DNA of 5,654 nucleotides from the NCBI GenBank assembly GCA_021157985.1, contig JAGGVM010000101.1, positions 1-5,654 on the forward strand, in the 5' to 3' direction. This document shows, in pieces, positions 1 to 4,319 of this stretch (its first letter is position 1; each line of letters begins with the position of its first letter). Position numbers and translations under genes: made by a program. Source of the DNA: Nitrososphaerota archaeon (lineage in GTDB: Archaea; Thermoproteota; Nitrososphaeria_A; Caldarchaeales; Wolframiiraptoraceae). The notes under the pieces are model-generated. The model was not told the origin of the DNA, did no database searches, and saw only the letters and a list, made by a program, of their open reading frames with translations.

Positions 1-167
1 CCCCACGGCGCCTCGTTCAAGCCGTAGATCAACGCTTTCACCGCTTTCTCGGCCGCTTGCTGAGCGTAGGAGCAGGCGGCATTATACCTGGCCTTCTCGT
101 GGAGATCCCGCGCCGTGTCTAAGTCCCACCTCGCCTCCTCGAGCCATCGCCGCGACTCCTCCCTCAT
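1..167 (-). CDS. HEPN-domain protein, N-terminal part (runs off the window)
   Basis: The first 55 residues of a protein are visible; the rest lies beyond the window edge. The segment is one of two or three amphipathic helices of a HEPN domain. It opens with basic and acidic residues, then ARWDLDTARDLHEKARYNAA at residues 12-31, then the typical helix with AQQAAEKAVKAL at 35-46 and Y48-G49, ending near the point where HEPN proteins usually carry a Gly-His motif. HEPN proteins of this small archaeal type are commonly paired with a minimal nucleotidyltransferase (MNT) as a toxin-antitoxin module, where the HEPN subunit can be an RNase. The catalytic R-x4-6-H motif would lie further on and cannot be checked, nor can a partner gene. 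The start is the first in-frame ATG at 167; there is no Shine-Dalgarno sequence, but a TATA-like element sits about 28 bases upstream, so a leaderless message is likely. Family is fairly sure; function is inferred. Confidence 0.83.
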   Translation of the reverse strand, partial: MREESRRWLEEARWDLDTARDLHEKARYNAACSYAQQAAEKAVKALIYGLNEAPW

Positions 168-190
168 TCGACAACAAGTACCATAGATCT

Positions 191-207
191 TGATAAGAAA
201 GTTTTCT
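191..207 (-). promoter_or_regulatory. Putative leaderless promoter (BRE/TATA-like) of the HEPN gene
   Basis: On the minus strand AGAAAAC (207-201) is followed by TTTCTTATCA (200-191). The TATA-like part lies 24-33 bases upstream of the ATG at 167, the spacing expected when transcription starts at or next to the start codon. No ribosome binding site lies between them. The TATA match is imperfect, so this is a moderate call. Confidence 0.45.
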
Positions 208-220
208 GAGCTGGGAGATG

Positions 221-320
221 CGCCGGGGGCGGGATTTGAACCCGCGCGGCCCCGAGGGGCCACGGGCTTTCTTTCCATGACTCAAGGCCCGCGCCGTGGT
301 CCGGGCTTGGCTACCCCGGC
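221..320 (-). tRNA. tRNA-Ser (anticodon UGA), intron-containing, class II
   Basis: The acceptor stem GCCGGGG (320-314) pairs perfectly with CCCCGGC (228-222), and the discriminator is G (221), as in archaeal serine tRNAs. T8 A9 follow, then a 3-bp D stem GCC/GGC (311-309 with 295-293) with GG at 302-301. The anticodon stem is CGGGC (291-287) with GCCCG (267-263), and the loop reads C-U-UGA-G-A with anticodon 284-282 once a 12-base intron (280-269) is removed. A long variable arm (262-246) contains a GC-only stem, which restricts the identity to Ser or Leu. The T stem GCGGG/CCCGC encloses TTCAAAT. Mature length is 88 bases before CCA, which is not encoded. It decodes UCA and related serine codons. 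The gene lies between the SPOUT methyltransferase gene and the HEPN gene, with its own upstream promoter. Confidence 0.96.
269..280 (-). other. 12-base tRNA intron at canonical position 37/38
   Basis: Fourteen bases separate A36 of the anticodon from the 3' strand of the anticodon stem, where a normal loop has two. The cut points follow from the bulge-helix-bulge rule: 5' bulge A-G^T (282-280) and 3' bulge A-A^A (270-268). The central helix is C32-G271, U33-A272 and U34-A273, with G35 opposite A274 as a mismatch, so only three of four pairs form. The remaining intron loop CATGG (279-275) can form at most one further pair. This is a relaxed, minimal motif. Exact boundaries are inferred from geometry. 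Confidence 0.85.
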
Positions 321-343
321 TCGTGTTTTTTGCGGTTTGCTGT

Positions 344-360
344 GTTTTTAGAATTTTCTT
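344..360 (-). promoter_or_regulatory. Putative promoter of tRNA-Ser
   Basis: On the minus strand the purine-rich AAGAAAA (360-354) resembles a BRE and is followed by TTCTAAAAAC (353-344), a TATA-like box 24-33 bases upstream of the first tRNA base. The whole 321-385 gap between the methyltransferase stop and the tRNA is A-rich on this strand and holds nothing else that I can support. It has no T-run that would stop the upstream operon, so read-through into the tRNA is possible. Confidence 0.5.
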
Positions 361-385
361 TGCCTCGTTTTTGAGGAGGCGGGCT

Positions 386-1240
386 TTAGCTCATTAGGAG
401 GTTTAGGATCGCGAGGGTGTAGGCGACGGCTTCCTCGACCCTTATGGTCCTGACTCCCTGGCCTGGGAAGGTGTTCAAGACGTAGTCGAAGGCTTTCTCG
501 AGGTCGAATCCCTGCCTCCCGGCTATCTCGTAGAGCCCCTCCCTGGAGGCCCCGAAGGCTACGCAGATCCTCCCAGCCTTCTCGAGCCTCTCCCCGAGCT
601 CTCCCCAAACCTCCCGGACGTCTCTCCCCTTCCTAGAGGCCGCGATCCTGAGATCATAGGCTTCCACTATCCTCGGAAGCGGGTCCTCGACGACCGCGGT
701 CTTGAAGCCGGAGTAGACCTGACGCCTCCTCCTGGAGAGGACCTCGATCCTCGGGCCGCCCTCGCCCGGCTCGACCCTGAGAACCACCCTCGACCCCTTT
801 TTCAGCCTCCTCCTAACCTTGATAGGCTTCCCGAGGCCGGCTTCTATGACCGACCGCCGGCTTCCAGCCGAGATCACTAGCCCCTCCCGGTAGTGGGGGA
901 TGTCGAGGTCCTGCTTCTCAGGGTGGGTGGGTATGTTGAGGGGTGGGAGGACCCCCGCGTATCTCAGCTCCCTCCTAAGCTTGTAAACCCTCCTTCTCAG
1001 GTAGGGGGCCGTGTTCAAGTAGTCCATCACCAGCCTAACGAGCTCCGCGTTCCTGGTGTCCGGCTCTCCCGGGTCCTCGTGGTAGATTATCAGGGTCTCC
1101 GCCCTCGCCGCCGCCAGCGCCCGGGCCAGGAGCCCGAGCCTTATCATCCTATCCCTTGGATGCGGGGAGTCCCTCGAATAGGATGAGGGGATGAGGACGT
1201 CGAGCCTGATCCGCCTCCTAGGCGGGCTGAAACCCTCCAT
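386..1240 (-). CDS. SPOUT-superfamily RNA methyltransferase (C9orf114/SPOUT1, MTH1 family)
   Basis: This 284-residue cytoplasmic enzyme belongs to the archaeal/eukaryotic putative RNA methyltransferase family that includes human C9orf114 (SPOUT1) and methanogen MTH1, thought to methylate a base in rRNA using S-adenosylmethionine. Diagnostic stretches are LIPSSYSRDSPHPRDRM (16-32), NTAPYLRRRVYKLRRELRYAG (76-96, by position), LPPLNIPTHPEK (98-109), and the C-terminal trefoil-knot region FGASREGLYEI (229-239) and NTFPGQGVRTIRVEEA (256-271) that forms the cofactor pocket. Residues about 118-175, with many basic residues, correspond to the OB-fold-like RNA-binding insertion of the family. Length is normal and all family blocks are present. 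The ATG directly follows the upstream gene's stop codon, and GGAGGT (1248-1243) is its ribosome binding site, so translation is probably coupled. It is the last gene of the archease operon. The exact target base is not deducible from sequence. Confidence 0.95.
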   Translation of the reverse strand: MEGFSPPRRRIRLDVLIPSSYSRDSPHPRDRMIRLGLLARALAAARAETLIIYHEDPGEPDTRNAELVRLVMDYLNTAPYLRRRVYKLRRELRYAGVLPPLNIPTHPEKQDLDIPHYREGLVISAGSRRSVIEAGLGKPIKVRRRLKKGSRVVLRVEPGEGGPRIEVLSRRRRQVYSGFKTAVVEDPLPRIVEAYDLRIAASRKGRDVREVWGELGERLEKAGRICVAFGASREGLYEIAGRQGFDLEKAFDYVLNTFPGQGVRTIRVEEAVAYTLAILNLLMS

Positions 1241-2590
1241 CTACCTCCTTCTCCGCTTACCGCGCCTCCGCGAGAGAATCAGGGCGAAGAGGATCGGGAT
1301 TAGGAGCAGGAGGCTGCTTCCGGCCAGGTAGACCTCGTAGCCCGAGATCGGGGAGCCCGATGGGGAGGTCTGAGCGGCCGTCGTGCCCGTGAAGCCCGTC
1401 GAAGCCGTCGCCACCTCCCTGTACACCTCCACCGACCTGCTTTTCCCCAGGTTTCCCGCGGCGTCGTAGGCCTCTACGTATGCCTCAGCCTTCTCGCCGG
1501 GCTTAAGCTTGAACTCCGCGATCCACTTGCCCCCAACCTCCTTCATCTCGAGCCTCTCAACCCCGGGCGAAGACCGCTTTAGGATGAGGAAGACCTTTGA
1601 CAGGTCTCCATCCGGGTCCTGGACGCCGGCCACGGCCTTATAGGCTCCATCGGATCTCTCGACCCTGAACTCGAGGACCGACGGGGGTCTCGAGTAATAG
1701 GCCCAGCCCAGCTCCTTCTTGTTCGGGAGGATGAACCAGATCCTGTCCGGCCCGGGGGCCGCGTACTCGGCGGTCCCGTTCGTCGAGACCTCTCTCAGGC
1801 TTTGCCCGTCGATCTCCCCGATCCTCCACCTCGCGTAGGCCACGTAGATTATTCTCTCGGAGCCGAGGGCGTGGAGGTAGATCTTCATTGTGGAGCCTTC
1901 GGGAAGCTTCAAGGAGCCTATGATCGCCGCGGACTTGTCGAGCTTGATTAGCCTGTCTCCGGAGAGGGCTATGAAGGCGTTGGAGCCGTAAGCCTCTAGG
2001 GCGACCGCGTCTGCTTCGAGCTTCTTCTCGACCCTGGCCCCCGACTCCACCTCGATCCTAAGGACCGTCCTATAGTCCTCGGAGATTATCCAGAGCAGGC
2101 CATCGGCCTCCGAGATCATCTGCCTCCCAGCGGCGCACGAGGCCTTGAACCTATACTTCTCCTCGAGCGATCCGGGATCCAATCCCAGGACCAGGCCCTC
2201 ATCGGGTAGGCAGAGCCAGACGGCTTCCTTAGAGGGGTAAAGCGACCTCGCGGGAGCTGGGAGGCCTATCTCCCTGAACCCGGATCCATTGTAAACGTAT
2301 AGGATGGGCTGATCCCAGGAGACGGCGTAGACCCTTCCATCCAGGGACTCCATCTCCGAGATGTCTCCGGGCGCGTTAACCTCCTTGACCTCTCCGGATC
2401 CGGGGTCCAGGACCGCTAAAACGGATCTTGAGGCGTCGTAGACCGCTACCTTAGAGTCTAGGGATGCGATGAGGCTGGGGGATAGGCCGATTCTCCCGGC
2501 GTCGATGAACCTCGCCCTCGAGATCGCTAGGCAGGGCTCGGCCAGGAGGAGAAAAGCTATGAAGAGGAGGAGCGCGAGCTTAGCCTTCAT
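1241..2590 (-). CDS. Secreted, membrane-anchored beta-propeller protein with Ig-like domain
   Basis: I do not recognise a named family for this 449-residue protein, but its architecture is clear. A signal peptide (about 1-23, hydrophobic core LALLLFIAFLLLA) is followed by a region of about 25-300 with recurring blade-like patterns such as VAVYDASRSVLAVLDPGSGE (48-67), GRVYAVSWDQPILYVYNGSG (85-104) and LLWIISEDYRTVLRIEVESG (165-184). This suits an NHL/virginiamycin-lyase-like beta-propeller. Residues about 303-392 look like an Ig/fibronectin-like sandwich with an acidic DPDGD loop (325-329) and the AYDAAGNLG turn (374-382). A Ser/Thr-rich stalk (393-416), one membrane helix (about 419-440) and the tail RRRGKRRRR follow, so most of the protein faces outside. 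Sequons lie at N101 and N271. It starts 17 bases after the archease stop, behind GAGGAG (2604-2599), and abuts the methyltransferase gene. A role in sensing or binding at the cell surface is inference. Confidence 0.75.
   Translation of the reverse strand: MKAKLALLLFIAFLLLAEPCLAISRARFIDAGRIGLSPSLIASLDSKVAVYDASRSVLAVLDPGSGEVKEVNAPGDISEMESLDGRVYAVSWDQPILYVYNGSGFREIGLPAPARSLYPSKEAVWLCLPDEGLVLGLDPGSLEEKYRFKASCAAGRQMISEADGLLWIISEDYRTVLRIEVESGARVEKKLEADAVALEAYGSNAFIALSGDRLIKLDKSAAIIGSLKLPEGSTMKIYLHALGSERIIYVAYARWRIGEIDGQSLREVSTNGTAEYAAPGPDRIWFILPNKKELGWAYYSRPPSVLEFRVERSDGAYKAVAGVQDPDGDLSKVFLILKRSSPGVERLEMKEVGGKWIAEFKLKPGEKAEAYVEAYDAAGNLGKSRSVEVYREVATASTGFTGTTAAQTSPSGSPISGYEVYLAGSSLLLLIPILFALILSRRRGKRRRR
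1243..1250 (-). promoter_or_regulatory. Shine-Dalgarno site overlapping a stop codon
   Basis: AAGGAGGT (1250-1243) is a near-perfect complement to the 16S rRNA 3' end. It is made of the last Arg codons of the upstream membrane protein and the first base of its TAG stop. Only three bases separate GGAGG from the methyltransferase ATG (1240-1238), which is short. Confidence 0.8.
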
Positions 2591-2598
2591 CCCGTCGT

Positions 2599-2604
2599 CT
2601 CCTC
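2599..2604 (-). promoter_or_regulatory. Ribosome binding site of the beta-propeller gene
   Basis: GAGGAG (2604-2599) lies in the 17-base gap after the archease stop, eight bases before the ATG at 2590. It supports that start and co-translation from an archease-led message. The gap has no room for a separate promoter. Confidence 0.7.
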
Positions 2605-2607
2605 TTT

Positions 2608-3039
2608 TTAGATGTCTAGGAGGAATCTGAGGCGCTTGACCGGCGAGTCGGCGTCGACCGTCATCATGTGGTAGGTGACCCCCTTGACGTGGGTTCCATG
2701 CCTATGCCTGGAGGGATCGTATCTCTCCCCCCTGAGCCTGAGCTTGAGCCTGAACCCGTTCTCCCCCTTCTCCACCTCTCCGGCCTCCACTTCTCCGGCG
2801 AGGAAGCCCTCGGAATCGAATAAGATTATCAGCTTCTCGAGCATGCTGAAGAGGAGCTCCTGGAGATCCTCCCCCTCCACCTCTAGGACCCTCTCCTCCC
2901 TCGGCTCAACCCCCTCCATGGAGGAAACGACCTCGTAGAAGGCCTTAGCCGCCTGGGCGTAGGCTTCCTCGAGGGAGTCGCCCCAAGCCTCGATGAAGGC
3001 GTCGCTTAAGTGCTCTAGAAACCTGAATCCCCCAGCCAT
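2608..3039 (-). CDS. Archease (RtcB RNA-ligase activating protein)
   Basis: Archease is a small metal-binding cytoplasmic protein that helps the tRNA-splicing ligase RtcB by promoting its guanylylation and turnover; RtcB joins tRNA exons after intron removal. The 143 residues match the family's usual length. Signatures are FLEHLSDAFIEAWGDSLEEA (7-26), the family's 'FxEHxxDxxIxAxG' opening with the metal-site Asp13, then the acidic stretch in the first half, and the C-terminal block YDPSRHRHGTHVKGVTYHMM (107-126) ending in FLLDI (139-143) with the conserved Asp142. All key positions seem intact. The common T-A-D of the opening is L-S-D here, a mild variation. It is the first gene of a three-gene operon, behind a TTTAAA box; its start ATG follows the G-rich AGGGGGGAGA. 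rtcB itself is not in the window. The intron-bearing tRNA-Ser lies about 2.3 kb downstream on the same strand. Confidence 0.96.
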   Translation of the reverse strand: MAGGFRFLEHLSDAFIEAWGDSLEEAYAQAAKAFYEVVSSMEGVEPREERVLEVEGEDLQELLFSMLEKLIILFDSEGFLAGEVEAGEVEKGENGFRLKLRLRGERYDPSRHRHGTHVKGVTYHMMTVDADSPVKRLRFLLDI

Positions 3040-3070
3040 TTCTCCCCCCTAAAAGGAGCCTAAGGATTCC

Positions 3071-3080
3071 CTTTAAACCC
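3071..3080 (-). promoter_or_regulatory. TATA box of the archease operon
   Basis: TTTAAA (3077-3072, minus strand) within GGGTTTAAAG is a strong archaeal TATA element. Its centre is about 35 bases upstream of the archease ATG, predicting a leader of roughly ten bases that would carry the G-rich AGGGGGGAGA (3050-3041) just before the start. It follows directly on an imperfect GC palindrome. Confidence 0.65.
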
Positions 3081-3097
3081 ACCCGTCGGCGGGAGGG
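3078..3097. repeat. Imperfect GC-rich palindrome next to the archease TATA box
   Basis: CCCACCCG (3078-3085), spacer TCGG, CGGGAGGG (3090-3097): an eight-base inverted repeat with one A-A mismatch. It sits where BRE/TFB or a regulator would bind, immediately upstream of TTTAAA, and also just after the T6 tract that ends the upstream gene. It could be an operator or a transcript hairpin; GC-rich sequence makes chance symmetry possible. Confidence 0.4.
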
Positions 3098-3102
3098 GGG
3101 TT

Positions 3103-3138
3103 AAAAAAGGCCTGGAGCCCGTCCCTGGTTTTACCAGG
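3103..3138 (-). terminator. Terminator of the PPC-domain gene (hairpins plus T6)
   Basis: The message reads CCTGGT-AAA-ACCAGG (3138-3124), a perfect six-pair hairpin whose arm and loop contain the TAA stop (3133-3131). A small GGC/GCC stem (3119-3109) leads directly into TTTTTT (3108-3103). The T-run is the important part for archaeal RNA polymerase; the hairpins may assist or protect the 3' end. Confidence 0.6.
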
Positions 3139-4186
3139 TTTCTCCGCCGCCCCACCAGCCTACTTCCTCAACGGTGTAGGCTCTCCGCCTCCTCAGGACG
3201 AGGACCGCTATCGAGATCGCTATGAGGGCGACCGCGGCGGCTATTATCCCGGTTTTCAGGAGCTGTTCGCTTACCCCGGTCGGCGGCGCAGCCGCTGTCT
3301 GGGTTTGCTGGCCCTGCGGCCGTCCTCCCTCCACCCATGCCTTAACCGAGTATTCTCCGTCTCCGCCGGTTCCGCCTAGGTTGTCCACCTCGAGGTAGAA
3401 GGTGTAGCGCTTGGCCTCCCATTCTCCCGAGGCTTCTAGGTTTATCGATTGGCCGCTGAGCTCGCTCTGGTTCTGCTTCAGGGGGAAGAGGTCTTGGGTG
3501 TAGAGGGTTGCCCTTATCCTGAGGTTCTTTGAGGGGGTTACCTGGACGCGGAGGACTGCTCCGGGGCTCAGGTCGGCTGAGAACTTGTAGTAGTCTTCGT
3601 GGTCGTCTCCTCCCTGGCTCGAGGAGAGGTATCCGATCCAGCTCTGGGTCTGGTTAGGGGGGATCGCGGGGACCTCGATTGCTTGGCTGGGCTTGTCCCC
3701 GGCGTCTCTCGCGGATTGGAGGCTGTAGTCGTAGAGGTATTCGACCGAGATCTCGGCGGTGTAGTTCAGGGCTCCCCTGGACTTCCCGATCCTGAGGTAT
3801 AGGGTCCGGTTTTCTCCGGGCGCGTAGGCGAGGGCGTAGCTCAGGGAGAGCTTCTTGACGTTGCCCGCTCCGAGGGCTAGGTCGTATCCGGTGAGCCTCG
3901 CTCCCTTGGCCGAGTAGAGGGCTGCGACGGCGTGGGCGGGCTTAAGCCCTCTCAGGGTCAGGTTTACGACGATCTTCACCCCGCTTCCGAGGCCTTTCAG
4001 GGCGTAGTAGTGGTTTTGTTGGAGGGGTTCTGTCAGGCTTCCCTCTAGGATCGCCCCGCCCATTGAGAGGTCTACTGCCCCCGCGGTTTCGATGCTGTTC
4101 CCGGGCTTGACGGCGGAGATTGCTTGGCTCAGGGAGAGGAGTAGGAGGGTTAGGAGGATCGCTGGGCCTAGGTATTGCTTCTTCAT
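3131..4186 (-). CDS. Secreted membrane-anchored protein with two PPC-like domains
   Basis: I do not know a named family for this 351-residue protein. It has a signal peptide (about 1-24, MKK then LLTLLLLSLSQAISA) and two consecutive beta-sandwich regions resembling the pre-peptidase C-terminal (PPC) domain. Region one (about 28-150) has GGAILEGSLTEPLQQNHYYAL. Region two (about 159-286) has the classic pattern DAGDKPSQAIEV (161-172), G185-YL and DDHEDYYKF (194-202), then LRVQVTPSKN. A Gln/Thr/Pro-rich linker (288-305), one membrane helix (about 310-331), RRRR and an unusual tail ending in VGWWGGGETW follow. Five sequons (N75, N126, N141, N178, N239) suggest glycosylation on the outer face. No peptidase domain is present, so it is probably a structural or binding surface protein. 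It lies between the large surface-protein gene and the archease operon, with its own promoter and terminator, so it appears monocistronic. Confidence 0.72.
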   Translation of the reverse strand: MKKQYLGPAILLTLLLLSLSQAISAVKPGNSIETAGAVDLSMGGAILEGSLTEPLQQNHYYALKGLGSGVKIVVNLTLRGLKPAHAVAALYSAKGARLTGYDLALGAGNVKKLSLSYALAYAPGENRTLYLRIGKSRGALNYTAEISVEYLYDYSLQSARDAGDKPSQAIEVPAIPPNQTQSWIGYLSSSQGGDDHEDYYKFSADLSPGAVLRVQVTPSKNLRIRATLYTQDLFPLKQNQSELSGQSINLEASGEWEAKRYTFYLEVDNLGGTGGDGEYSVKAWVEGGRPQGQQTQTAAAPPTGVSEQLLKTGIIAAAVALIAISIAVLVLRRRRAYTVEEVGWWGGGETW

Positions 4187-4210
4187 CCCGGTTTAGGGGG
4201 GTTGGTCGAT

Positions 4211-4250
4211 GAAATAAGGTTTAGGGCTTGGGCTTGCCCGGGCTTTATAC
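4211..4250 (-). promoter_or_regulatory. Promoter region of the PPC-domain gene
   Basis: Two TATA candidates occur on the minus strand. GTATAAAG (4250-4243) would give a leader of about 35 bases. CTTATTTC (4218-4211), centred about 28 bases from the ATG at 4186, would give a leaderless message. The absence of a Shine-Dalgarno sequence before the ATG favours the second, while the better TATA match favours the first. Three AAGCCC hexamers lie between them. Confidence 0.5.
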
Positions 4251-4287
4251 CCTGGATATATCTGGCTTGGTTCCGGGAGATTTTCCT

Positions 4288-4313
4288 GATAAATAAAATG
4301 GGGAAATAAATTT
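4288..4313 (-). terminator. T-rich terminator of the large surface-protein gene
   Basis: Shortly after the TAA at 4322-4320 the minus strand runs through ATTTATTT and ATTTTATTTATC with only a CCCC break, the most T-rich stretch of the window. Oligo-T runs without a strong hairpin are the usual archaeal termination signal. Confidence 0.65.
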
Positions 4314-4319
4314 AGGGAT

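Noticed and set aside
82..285. Minus-strand frame starting inside the tRNA and overlapping the HEPN gene
   Set aside because: It begins within the tRNA and is out of frame with the HEPN reading, which has clear family motifs.
362..380. GCCTC/GAGGC inverted repeat as a terminator after the SPOUT gene
   Set aside because: The stem is only five pairs with a nine-base loop and is followed on the minus strand by A-rich, not T-rich, sequence.
348..608. Second minus-strand frame overlapping the SPOUT gene end and the intergenic gap
   Set aside because: It is out of frame with the enzyme, rich in Arg and Gly, and the SPOUT family blocks run to the true stop at 386.
893..1186. Open plus-strand frame opposite the SPOUT gene
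   Set aside because: It is antisense to a well-conserved gene, has no ribosome binding site or domain, and is low-complexity Arg/Pro/Gly sequence typical of GC-rich antisense frames.
2525..2533. Lipobox around Cys20 of the beta-propeller protein
   Set aside because: The sequence AEPC lacks the small residue before Cys, and the protein already has a C-terminal membrane anchor.
2675..2938. Open plus-strand frame opposite archease
   Set aside because: The protein is a Ser/Leu/Pro-rich string mirroring Glu/Lys/Arg codons of archease; nothing suggests it is expressed.
3044..4201. Ten-base inverted repeat TTTAGGGGGG at 4192-4201 and its complement at 3044-3053 bracketing the PPC gene, as possible element ends
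   Set aside because: Ten-base matches arise by chance many times in a window this size; there is no transposase, target duplication or longer homology.
4187..4319. C/D box small RNA in the gap before the PPC gene
   Set aside because: GATGAA and CTGA-like motifs occur on the plus strand but about 75 bases apart, box C is imperfect, and no C'/D' pair is visible.
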